A DNA stretch of 64,000 nt from DATBHM01 sp963772375. Lineage in GTDB: Bacteria > Actinomycetota > UBA4738 > JACQTL01. The notes beneath the pieces are model-generated. The model was given only the letters and a program-made list of their open reading frames with translations. It was not told where the DNA came from and ran no database searches. Position 1 is the first letter of the stretch, and each line of letters starts with the position of its first letter. The translations under genes and the position numbers were made by a program. Positions 50,797-58,740 of the stretch are shown here, in pieces. The DNA lies in the NCBI GenBank assembly GCA_963772375.1, contig CAVYXG010000007.1:213675-277674 (forward strand), read 5' to 3'.

Positions 50797-52134
50797 ATGG
50801 TCTCTGTCGCCTTCTCCCGGGTGGTGCCCGCCGCCCTGGTCATGGCGGTCATCGTGTGCGGCCTCATCGCGTCCCCCGCGCAGGCCTTCACGGGCAGGAA
50901 CGGCGAGATCGCCTTCATCGGACCGGGGACCTCGCGGTCGAACCCCTCGGACCTCTGGGTGATGCACCACGACGGGACGGGGGCGGTCGACCTGACCCGC
51001 GGTGACGGGAAGTGGGACGCGTCTCCAATGTGGTTCGTGGAGTCCAGTCGCATCGTCTTCGCAGCCGGCAGGCGCGGGGGCCCGGGAGACCTCTACACCA
51101 TGTTCCGCTCGGGAGAGGGTCTGGTGAACCTCACGCGCACCCCCGGCGCGTTCGAGGCGACCCCCTCCTGGTCGACCGGCGGTGGCCGGATCACATACGC
51201 GCGGGGAACCTGGAACCGGAGGCCGGGGCACTCCGACATCTGGGTGATGACCTGGACGGGAGCCCACCCGCAGAACCTCACGCGCAACGCCGGTCCGACC
51301 GTCTCCAACTCGAATCCGGTGTGGTCACCGCGGCAGGCCCTGATCGCGTACGTTCGCTGGACCGGGGGGACGCCCGGGATCCGGCTGATGTCGCCGGGCG
51401 GTCTCCACGCCCGGGGCGCCGTGAACCTGGCTCTGCTCCGCGGTCGGGATCCGGCGTGGAGCTCCAGCACCGTCGGAGGCTCGTTCGTGCTGGCGTTCTC
51501 GAGCCGAGGCAATCTGTGGGAGGTGCACGTTCCGAGGGTGCCTCCCAAGCTCACCGGAACCCTCGGGGTGACCCCGGTCCGCCTGACCACGCACCCGGCG
51601 GGCGCACCGGACCTGAATCCCGCCTTCTCCCCGGACGGCACCAGGATCCTGTTCCAGCGGGGCGACCACGCGATGGTGATGGACGCCGGCCCGGGGTCCA
51701 AGCCCCACCCGGTCTCGTGGCGACGGGCGGCGAACCCCGACTGGGAGCCGCTCTGCACCCGCCAGGGCGGGCCCCGAGGCGGGACGCTCATCGGGACGCC
51801 GGGCGACGACCTCCTGTGCGGCGGGCCCGGGAACGACACCATCTCCGGGGAGGGCGGCAACGACGTCATCTTCGCCGGGAGAGGGTCCGACACGGCGTAC
51901 GGCGGCTCCGGGGACGACTTCATCATGGGCGGGGTTGGTGCGAGCGCCGACGCGCTCCATGGTGGACCCGGCAACGACTACATCGACGGTGGCCAGGGGA
52001 ACGACTGGCTCCACGGCGACGGCGGCAACGACCGGATCCTGGGCGGCGACGGCGACGATCACTTGGTCGGAGGCCCCGGCAACGACTCGCTCGTCGGAGG
52101 GGCCGGCAGCGATTCGATCATCGCCGGCGGCTAG
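50797..52134 (+). CDS. secreted PD40 propeller fused to RTX-like calcium-binding repeats
   Basis: The 445-aa product has a signal peptide (AALVMAVIVCGLIASPAQA), about five PD40-type strands (DLWVMHHDGTGAVDLTR, NPAFSPDGTRILFQRGD) and a C-terminal set of about nine GGxGxDxhxG nonapeptide repeats (GGPGNDTISGEGGNDVIFAG onwards) typical of calcium-binding beta-rolls. It is exported, and the RTX part would fold on meeting external calcium. The frame stops (TAG 52132-52134) in the middle of a repeat, just where an IS110 remnant begins. The natural C-terminus may therefore have been lost. ATG 50797 is used. Confidence 0.78.
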   Translation: MVSVAFSRVVPAALVMAVIVCGLIASPAQAFTGRNGEIAFIGPGTSRSNPSDLWVMHHDGTGAVDLTRGDGKWDASPMWFVESSRIVFAAGRRGGPGDLYTMFRSGEGLVNLTRTPGAFEATPSWSTGGGRITYARGTWNRRPGHSDIWVMTWTGAHPQNLTRNAGPTVSNSNPVWSPRQALIAYVRWTGGTPGIRLMSPGGLHARGAVNLALLRGRDPAWSSSTVGGSFVLAFSSRGNLWEVHVPRVPPKLTGTLGVTPVRLTTHPAGAPDLNPAFSPDGTRILFQRGDHAMVMDAGPGSKPHPVSWRRAANPDWEPLCTRQGGPRGGTLIGTPGDDLLCGGPGNDTISGEGGNDVIFAGRGSDTAYGGSGDDFIMGGVGASADALHGGPGNDYIDGGQGNDWLHGDGGNDRILGGDGDDHLVGGPGNDSLVGGAGSDSIIAGG

Positions 52135-52139
52135 ATATC

Positions 52140-52638
52140 CCACGGTCCGTAGGTGTCAAGCCGCGGCCTCCACGGCGGCGGTCCACGCCACCTCCTCCGA
52201 GTAACGCGCCCGGTGTCGTAGACAGCCGTGAAGGATGCCGACCCATCGGTTGGCGAGCGAGCGCAGAGCCCGGCGGTGGGTGTGACCTCGAGCCCGGAGG
52301 GCGTCGTAGTACCGACGGGCTCCAGGCGAGGCACTGAGCGAGCAGAACGCCCACATGTCCAGCGCGTCGGCGAGCCGGCGGTTCCTGGCGAACCGGGCGA
52401 GTGCCACCCTCGAGCGCCCCGAGGCCTTGGTGATGGGAGAGGAACCGGCGTAGTTCTTCCTCGCCTTAGGATCGGCATAGCGGGTCGGGTCGTCCCCGAA
52501 CTCCGCGAGGACCCAGGCGCCGAGGACCAGGCCGAGTCCGGGAAGACTGCGCAGGATCTCGGCGTCCGGGTGAATCTCAAAACGAGCTTCCAGCTGGCGA
52601 GCCAGGGCCTCGATCTGAACGGACATCTCGGCCACCAC
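52140..52638 (-). pseudogene. IS110-family transposase, C-terminal half only
   Basis: The frame encodes the Transposase_20 half of an IS110 protein (EILRSLPGLGLVLGAWVLAE, NYAGSSPITKASGRSRVAL) and ends at 52156 after EEVAWTAAVEAAA. The RuvC-like N-terminal half is absent; similarity stops at about 52638, where an IS30 gene on the other strand begins. It differs from the intact IS110 at 672. This looks like a deletion or insertion scar. Confidence 0.75.
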
Positions 52639-52639
52639 C

Positions 52640-53628
52640 CCCGGCCCTCCCTGCGGCTGTCGGTCGCGGAGCGGGAGGAGATCTCCCGCGGCCTCGCCAG
52701 GAAGGAGCCGCTCACCTCTATCGCCGCGAGGCTCGGACGCTCCGTCTCAACGGTGTCCCGAGAGGTGCAACGCAACGCGACGCCGGCCGGCTACCGGGCG
52801 CACCGGGCAGATCGGACGGCCCAGGCGAGGACCAGGCGCCCCCGGCCAGGGAAGCTCGCCACCAACCAACGCCTTCGCGAGCGGGTCGAGGAGGGTCTGA
52901 AGCAACGGTGGTCGCCGCACCAGATCTCGGCCCGGCTCCGCCTGGAGTTCCCCGACGACCCGACCATGTGGGTGTCCCACGAGACGATCTACACGTCGCT
53001 GTTCGTGCAGGCCAAGGCGGGTCTGCCGGGCCAGCTCACGGTCCACCTACGGACCCGCCGGGTTCGCCGCCGCGCTCAGCGTCGGATGTCCGTCGCACCC
53101 AGGCGCATCATCGACATGCGGCCACTGCAGGAGCGCCCGGCGGAGGCCGAGGGGCGATTGGTCATCGGACACTGGGAGGGCGACCTCATCGTTGGGCGGC
53201 GCGGCCTCTCCCACATCGGCACGCTCGTCGAGCGCCGCAGCCGGTACGTGGTCCTGCTCCATCTCCCGAGCGCCCGGACCGACGACGTGATCGAGATCCT
53301 CACGGCCACGGTAGCCGATCTCCCCGACGAGCTGCGGGGCACGCTCACCTGGGACCAGGGCATCGAGATGACCAAGCACTCCCTGTTCACCCAGACGACG
53401 GGAATCCCCGTCTTCTTCTGCGAGCCGCGCTCACCGTGGCAGCGCGGCTCCAACGAGAACACCAACGGCCTCCTGCGCCAGTACTTCCCGAAGAGCACCG
53501 ACCTGTCCGTCTACACCGTGGCGGACCTCCGCCATGTCGCTCGGGAGCTCAACGCCCGTCCTCGGAGGGTCCTCGGATGGCAGTCGCCAGCCGAGGTTCT
53601 GACCAGCCACGTTGCGATGACTGCTTGA
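52640..53628 (+). pseudogene. IS30-family transposase, 5'-truncated
   Basis: From about 52640 the frame encodes the IS30 HTH (LSVAEREEISRGLARKEPLT, ARLGRSVSTVSREVQRNA) and the DDE core (GHWEGDLIVGRRG, LTWDQGIEMTKH, RGSNENTNGLLRQY), ending VLTSHVAMTA. It lacks the N-terminal extension I expect for this subgroup and has no start codon of its own at the junction; the frame is open upstream through the IS110 remnant in antisense. The right end with TGAGGGGTCAGTTTTCACG lies near 53640-53660. Catalytic residues are all present, so it may retain partial function if expressed. Confidence 0.75.
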
Positions 53629-53663
53629 GACCACCGTCGCTGAGGGGTCAGTTTTCACGCGCC

Positions 53664-54036
53664 GTCGACAGTTCCACGAGTCGTTCGGGATCTATGGGCA
53701 AGGAGTGAGTGTCTCAACCGCCACACTCCCGACGGGATGGCGGGAACGATTGATCTCGTTTCAGGATCCCGAGGCCGGTAAGAGCAGGGCTCTGTGTCTC
53801 GATCCAACGATCTTGTTCTGTCGAAGCTCGTCGCCGGCCGCGAGAAGGATTACCTCTTCGCCGATGCGCTACTAGATGCCGAACTGATCGACGCGGGGAT
53901 TCTGTTGGAGCGTGCGCAACTCATACCGGGGCCCGCCGGAATACGCCGGCGAGTCGTGCGCTGGATTGAGCGGCGTCATCCAGCCGAAGCCAGCCCGTCC
54001 GGTGATCGGTCGTCCTCGAAACGCTTACAAACGTGA
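53664..54036 (+). pseudogene. DUF6036-like nucleotidyltransferase-type protein, C-terminal remnant
   Basis: Two frames together give a coherent C-terminal piece. The first is QFHESFGIYGQGVSVSTATL onward to KSRALCLDP. After a one-base slip near 53800, the second continues DLVLSKLVAGREKDYLFADA and ends in RRRVVRWIERR. The LVxSKLVAGREKDxxF motif is typical of DUF6036 proteins, which are nucleotidyltransferase-like and often toxin-antitoxin related. The 5' part was lost at the IS30 right end (near 53660). Lower GC than the flanks. Confidence 0.55.
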
Positions 54037-54369
54037 ATCGCCAAGCGCCCCTGGCAGGAGCTTATTCGAACCCTCACGTACAGGAGCATATCGCCCATCT
54101 CGCTCGTCTCGTTCCCCGCTCCCGATAGCCTCTGAGGGCGGCAGTCCGCATGTTGGTACTACTCGGCTGACCGGCCTGCGCGTAAGAAGTCACGTAACAG
54201 CAAGCACGCACGAGCAATCCAGTGTCGTAGCGCACGCATGGCTCGGGCTCCTCTTGCGGCCGTCTCGCGGTGCGCAAGGATTCGGATGGGCCGATCGTTG
54301 ACGCCTCCCCTAGTCCCACGAACCAGTCGCGTCTCGTGCTAAAGTGGCCCCTCGCTCGGGAGGTGCACT
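54037..54369. other. gene-free stretch
   Basis: About 330 bases of relatively AT-richer sequence between two decayed genes. I see no convincing frame, RNA or repeat in it on either strand. Confidence 0.6.
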
Positions 54370-55165
54370 ATGACCCAGTATTGGGGCGTCGATTCCGTCA
54401 CGCCAGCGAACAACAAGCCGGGATCGCAGACGCTCGCGGCGCAGGTCGTCGCTGCGTTCGGAGCTCCACACTTCTGGGGTAGGTACTTTCACGACTACGC
54501 GGACAACTGTCCACAGGGGCAGGCTTGCTATACAAACACCGAAGGAAACGTCCTCTCCAATAACGGCATTCACCGGGTGCTTCCCATACAGTCGCCCCCG
54601 CAAGACAGGCTCGGGGCATCGGATGCACACACCAAGGGTCAATATGATGGGAACCATATCTGCAATCACATCGTCTGATTGGCGACAACACGGGAACAAC
54701 TCGCTGGAATCCCAACGGAGACGAAATCGATGTGTACCTCGATGTCGAGAGCTTCTTTCTGATGGGTCCCAAGTAGTGTTTAAGCAAGAGTACTGGAACG
54801 GTTGGGCAGACGCGGTCAATAACTTCCAGGCAGCCTCCCCTCCGGCGCCGCAAGAGTTCCCGTTCTTTCCCGGGTGTTACTGCAAGCCATCCGCAACCAA
54901 CCCGAATGGTAATAGCCGCTGCTACATTCTAACTCACGGATCCACGTGCTGGACCATCTGGGCGAGTCAGCCAAGCAACGGATGCGGCGATACGTCGCCG
55001 ACCTGGAACCCGGAAACGTGCTCGGGAGGTTCGCCTCCAGTCTATATCTGGCAGTCTGCGAAGGCTCCTCCCTGCACGTCGCAGGAGTTCGGTGCTGGCG
55101 ACGTCGACATTGACGTAACCAACACGTCGTTTCAAGTGCTCAACAGGATGCTGTATCTCCCCTGA
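54370..55165 (+). pseudogene. DUF1906-like (Rv2525c-type) glycoside-hydrolase-like protein, multiply frameshifted
   Basis: ATG 54370 opens YWGVDSVTPANNKPG and GAPHFWGRYFHDYADNC, then LSNNGIHRVLPIQSPP, resembling the TIM-barrel DUF1906 family of secreted amidase/hydrolase-like proteins. The frame breaks near 54665, and a short middle section (RWNPNGDEIDVYLDVESFF) lies in a second frame. After a TAG near 54775, a third frame (EYWNGWADAVNNFQAASPP to the stop at 55165) completes it. At least two indels make it a pseudogene. Codon use is visibly less GC-rich than in the core genome. The 225 bases after it hold nothing recognisable. Confidence 0.6.
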
Positions 55166-55390
55166 TCCGGGCCCGGTGCAAACGTCAATCATTGGTGGCG
55201 GTGCCTGCCAGATGGCATCCCCTGAGGCGTCGGAACCGATGCGAGCAGGGAACGGCTCTTTCCGCACCTTAACGGAACGCGTCTCCGGAGCCACTCATAC
55301 ATGGAGATGGCTGCAGCAAGCGACCCAGAGGCACACGCAGCGCCAACCGGCCAGGATCGAGGGCTCAAGCCCCAGCCTTGGGGTACATGG

Positions 55391-55852
55391 GTGAACAGAA
55401 CACACGCTGAGCAGGTCGAGACAGCATAACGTGCGTTTGGTCCCCAGGTATGGCGGTCGATCTACTGGTTTGCGGGAGGCAATCCTGATGTGGCGGATGA
55501 GGCCGTAGCCGAGGCCTTCGCCGAGGCGCTCAGTTCAAGGGCCAGCATCCGCTCCTTGAGACCATGGATTTACCGCGTCGCCTTCCTCACGGCGGCGGAC
55601 ATTCTGCGGGACAATGCGCGTCGCGCCCAATTGGCAGGCGAAATACCACCGCAGAGGCCTGGCTCAAGCCTAGGAAGCGAGGCGGGCCACGTGGAGCTCC
55701 TGATCTTGGCGGCTGCGCTGTCTCCCCGTCAGCGGGCTATTTTTGTGCTGCGAGACGTCTACGGTTTCAGCAGCCGGGAGGCAGCAACCATTCTCGAGAT
55801 CAGCGAGGTCGCGGTTAGGGTGCACCTTCACGGGGCCCACAAGCGACTAGTA
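55391..55852 (+). pseudogene. ECF sigma factor (pair C), 5' part, with in-frame TAA and cut by an IS
   Basis: GTG 55391 opens NRTHAEQVETA and meets TAA at 55427-55429. The same frame then continues RAFGPQVWRSIYWFAGG, EAVAEAFAEALSSRASIR (region 2), WIYRVAFLTAADILRD and region 4 (LSPRQRAIFVLRDVYGFSSR, EISEVAVRVHLHGAHKRL). At 55852 it is interrupted by the IS481-like element. Removing the element and one target duplication appends VEAIEEPST and a TGA that overlaps the next ATG. It has two independent lesions, so the sigma factor is dead unless a start after the TAA (GTG 55490) is used. Confidence 0.75.
55846..55852. repeat. 7-bp target duplication of the IS481-like element (left copy)
   Basis: ACTAGTA at 55846-55852 is repeated at 56972-56978 on the other side of the element. 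The join restores the sigma reading frame, which independently supports these ends. Confidence 0.8.
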
Positions 55853-56971
55853 CCTGCAGTTCACGGGTTGAGGTTGCACTTCCACTCTGACCTCCCACGT
55901 AGGAGGGGCCAGGTGGTGAATCCTTTCTTTGGGTCCAACCATCGAAAGGAGGCAGCCACCGTGACCCCTGCCGAGATCATCTACGACAGACGCGTCCGCG
56001 TCATCGAACGGGCGGCCGTGGTCGGCGTGACCCAGGCCTGTCAGGAGAACGGCGTGTCCCGGACCACCTACTACCGGTGGGAGGCCCGGGCGGAGCGCTA
56101 CGGCCTGTCTGCGCTCATGCCCAAGGAGCGCCGGCGTCCCCACGTTTCGACCCAGACCCCCGCCCACGAGGAGGAGGTCATCCTGGCCGAGGCCATCACC
56201 CGGCCCACCCTGGGGGCCCGACGCCTGCTGGAGCACTTGGCCGACCGGAGCGTCCATCGCTCGGCCTCCGGCGTGCAGAAGGTCCTGAACCGCCATCACC
56301 TGGGAACCCGAAGGGAGCGGGTGGCGGCCCTCGCCGCCCTCACCGCGGCGGACACCGGGCTGGTCGCTCCACGGGCCCTCGAGCCCTACGGGTTCTGCCT
56401 GTGGGCCGCACGACCAGGCGATCTCGTCGGCCTGGACTGCTTCTACGTGGGGAAGCTCAAGGGGATCGGGCCCATCTGGCAGCTCACCGCGGTCGACACC
56501 AACACCCGGTGGGCCTTCGCCGAGCTGGTGGTGGGCCACGTCTCGGCGAAGGTCGCTGCGACGTTCCTGCGCAACCTGGCCAAGGAGACCTGGCGGGCCG
56601 GGATCGTGCTGTCGGGGATCCTCACCGACAACGGCCCGGAGTTCATCGGCAAGGACTTCAAAGCGGCCGTCGCCGAGCTCGAGCTGGTCCACCACCGCAC
56701 CCCGCCCCGGTCTCCCGACTTCAACGCCATCGTCGAGCGCTTCCACGGCACGGTGCTCCAGGAGTGCTACCGGCCGGCGTTCCACCGTCGGCGGTTCGAC
56801 CGGATGGCGGACCTCAAAGCGGTCCTGCGAGACTTCCTCCACCGCTACAACACCCGCAGACGCAACCACGGCGCGTACATGAAGGGCAGGACCCCGGCCC
56901 AGATGCTGAAGGCGGCAACTCGATGAGTTCAAGGGTTCACCATCTGTCACCTCAACCCGTGGCCCGGACGG
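55853..56971 (+). mobile_element. IS481-like insertion sequence (1119 bp)
   Basis: The two ends share CACGGGTTGAGGT in inverted orientation (55863 region and 56948-56961 region) and are flanked by the ACTAGTA duplication. One transposase gene fills the element. Inserted in the last codons of an ECF sigma gene. It appears intact and recent, since the duplication is perfect. Confidence 0.82.
55961..56926 (+). CDS. IS481-family DDE transposase
   Basis: The 321-aa product has an N-terminal HTH (QACQENGVSRTTYYRWEARA) and an rve core with the acidic triad in DLVGLDCFYVGKL, GILTDNGPEFIGK and DFNAIVERFHGTVLQE. A short Arg-rich tail ends in GRTPAQMLKAATR. GTG 55961 follows AAAGGAGG by eight bases. 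The upstream in-frame sequence belongs to the interrupted sigma gene and should not be counted. Probably functional. Confidence 0.87.
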   Translation: MTPAEIIYDRRVRVIERAAVVGVTQACQENGVSRTTYYRWEARAERYGLSALMPKERRRPHVSTQTPAHEEEVILAEAITRPTLGARRLLEHLADRSVHRSASGVQKVLNRHHLGTRRERVAALAALTAADTGLVAPRALEPYGFCLWAARPGDLVGLDCFYVGKLKGIGPIWQLTAVDTNTRWAFAELVVGHVSAKVAATFLRNLAKETWRAGIVLSGILTDNGPEFIGKDFKAAVAELELVHHRTPPRSPDFNAIVERFHGTVLQECYRPAFHRRRFDRMADLKAVLRDFLHRYNTRRRNHGAYMKGRTPAQMLKAATR

Positions 56972-57004
56972 ACTAGTAGAGGCCATCGAGGAGCCAAGTA
57001 CATG
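56972..57004 (+). pseudogene. 3' tail of the interrupted ECF sigma gene
   Basis: After the right copy of ACTAGTA the original sigma frame resumes as GAG GCC ATC GAG GAG CCA AGT ACA TGA (EAIEEPST), ending at 57004. Its TGA overlaps the ATG (57002) of the membrane-anchored propeller as ATGA. This proves the two genes formed a coupled pair before the insertion. Confidence 0.75.
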
Positions 57005-58168
57005 AAACGCCGCACTGCTCGGAAGATGGAGCCGCTCGTCCACCTGATTCGTGAGATCCCGCCGAATGACATGTGGTCCGAGATTCAGGCTCGGCAGACT
57101 CAACCGCGCCCAGCTCAAGGGTCGAGGCGCGATCGAAATACAATGCGCTTCGCGGTCGCGGCCGGTGTACTTGTTCTTTGTGTCGCCGTTGGATTGTATG
57201 TAGGTCCGCATTTTCTTGGTAAGAACCCCGTTTCCCCTGCATCGCCGGTGCCTCGGCCGACAATCGGATCGCCCTTGTCAACGTCAGGGCTAGGGCCGAC
57301 CACGGCCCCATCGACATTCGGGGGTGTGGAGTCATTCCCTCTGTCCAGCGGGCCTAGTGACGTTCTCGTCGCCTTTGGCAGTGTTTGGGTGTCAGAGCCG
57401 CGTGCGCAATCCGTTGAGCGCCTTGATCCGAAGACGGGCTCATCCCTGGCAACGATCCCTGTCGGTGCCGCACCGACATCACTCGCCCAGTCAGGCGACT
57501 CTGTTTGGGTCTTGGGAACGGAAGCTGTGGACCGAATCAGTGCGAAGACCAATGGGGTGGTGACCTCGATTCCTTTTTCCGGTGGGGCAGACCTAGCCGC
57601 AACGGAGGGCGCACTTTGGGTGACCGAGCCGGATTCGAACTCGGTAGCGAGCATCGATCCGGCGGCGGGGTCGGTGATCGCGAATGTAACCGTCCCTGGG
57701 CAACCATGGGGGGTGGTCGCCGTCGATGGTGCTGTGTGGGTTGCATCTCTGGGCGGTGGGGGATCACGGATAGATCCCTCAAATAGCTCGGTAGTCCAAT
57801 CGATCCCAATGGGCCCGGCCAGTATCGTTGGAGGCGACGGATATGTATGGTTCGGTACCAGTGGGGGTGTCCTTCAAATCGACGCCCGCACTGGAGCTGT
57901 AGTCCGGACCGTGGCCCTCGGGAAGGGGGGCGGCCCCGCGCCCATTCAAGTCCAAGGGAATTTCGGCGATGGATACCTCTGGGCTGCCCTGGAAGGAGTG
58001 TTCCCCTCGCCCATGTGGAGGATCGATCCGTCCGATGGGGCGACACAGACAATCGATCTCCCTCCGGTCAACATCACTGGGATCGGAATCGGGTCCGGGT
58101 CGATCTTCCTACTCGTGGGCTCGGACTCCCCCAGGCTGCTTCATGTCGTCGAGCCGGCGGCAGGGTGA
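57002..58168 (+). CDS. membrane-anchored YVTN-type propeller, partner of the interrupted sigma factor
   Basis: The 388-aa product has a cytosolic head of about 45 residues (LVHLIREIPPNDMWSEIQAR), one membrane helix (about 48-68: FAVAAGVLVLCVAVGLYVG) and a Pro/Ser linker. The outer domain has about six repeats (SDVLVAFGSVWVSEPRAQSV, DSVWVLGTEAVDRIS, AVWVASLGGGGSRIDPSNSS). This matches the design of the protein at 9072. ATG 57002 overlaps the sigma stop. Codon use is less GC-rich than the core, as in the neighbouring decayed genes. With its sigma factor broken, its regulatory role is presumably lost, but the reading frame remains intact. Confidence 0.75.
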   Translation: MKRRTARKMEPLVHLIREIPPNDMWSEIQARQTQPRPAQGSRRDRNTMRFAVAAGVLVLCVAVGLYVGPHFLGKNPVSPASPVPRPTIGSPLSTSGLGPTTAPSTFGGVESFPLSSGPSDVLVAFGSVWVSEPRAQSVERLDPKTGSSLATIPVGAAPTSLAQSGDSVWVLGTEAVDRISAKTNGVVTSIPFSGGADLAATEGALWVTEPDSNSVASIDPAAGSVIANVTVPGQPWGVVAVDGAVWVASLGGGGSRIDPSNSSVVQSIPMGPASIVGGDGYVWFGTSGGVLQIDARTGAVVRTVALGKGGGPAPIQVQGNFGDGYLWAALEGVFPSPMWRIDPSDGATQTIDLPPVNITGIGIGSGSIFLLVGSDSPRLLHVVEPAAG

Positions 58169-58740
58169 TCCTTACGTCCTGTCGCGCCTGCCGCCGCACC
58201 CACCAACTGCCCGCCCAGGCTCCCAGACCCACGGCCGCAGCCAGCGCCAGCACGCCCCAGGCACTGCAACGGTCCTGAAAGCGGCCTTCAGACGGATCGA
58301 TCGAATAGCGGGTCCGATGCCAATCGACGATCGAACGAGTAGGAAGGCAGGAGCTCATTCGGACCCCAACATGTAGTGGTATGACGACGAGCGATCGGAC
58401 ATCGGATCACGCCGCCTACCAGGCAATGTAGTGGCGCATTCGTCAAGAGGCGAGTGCGCCGGGAGGGATTCGAACCCCCGGCCTTCTGATCCGTGTCAGG
58501 GGGAATCAACGACGGATCGACCAGCGAAGACGCAGGTCGCGACCGAACGACGGAGGTCCAGTTAGGAGGTCGGTGGCGAGCCCTTCGCTCACCGCAGTCG
58601 GGGCGGTTCAGCCCGGGTCGCGGGCCCAAGCCTCGCGTGCCGACGATGAAGGCCCGCACCGAGGAGCGCCGGATTCTCCATGCGCGGGATCGTGTCCGGC
58701 CCGCTTGCCGCGCACGGAGACCCCTCGCCACAATGCTCGG
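58169..58740. other. long intergenic region with a tRNA 3' fragment
   Basis: About 570 bases without a supportable gene. It contains a minus-strand frame with a hydrophobic stretch (about 58190-58290), which I could not support because it overlaps the preceding gene and lacks a start signal. It also contains the tRNA fragment at 58455-58498. Confidence 0.5.
58455..58498 (-). other. 3' half of a tRNA (tRNA-Arg-like), left copy
   Basis: On the minus strand the sequence reads as the 3' part of an anticodon arm, variable loop, T arm with GTTCGAATCCC and acceptor strand CCGGCGC plus A. No 5' half follows. A 33-base core recurs at 60297-60329 with two mismatches. Such 3' halves are typical attachment-site scars of tRNA-targeting integrases. 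Confidence 0.65.

Noticed and set aside
58190..58358. Minus-strand frame with a hydrophobic stretch after the propeller gene
   Set aside because: Overlaps the preceding gene, lacks a ribosome site and shows no family.
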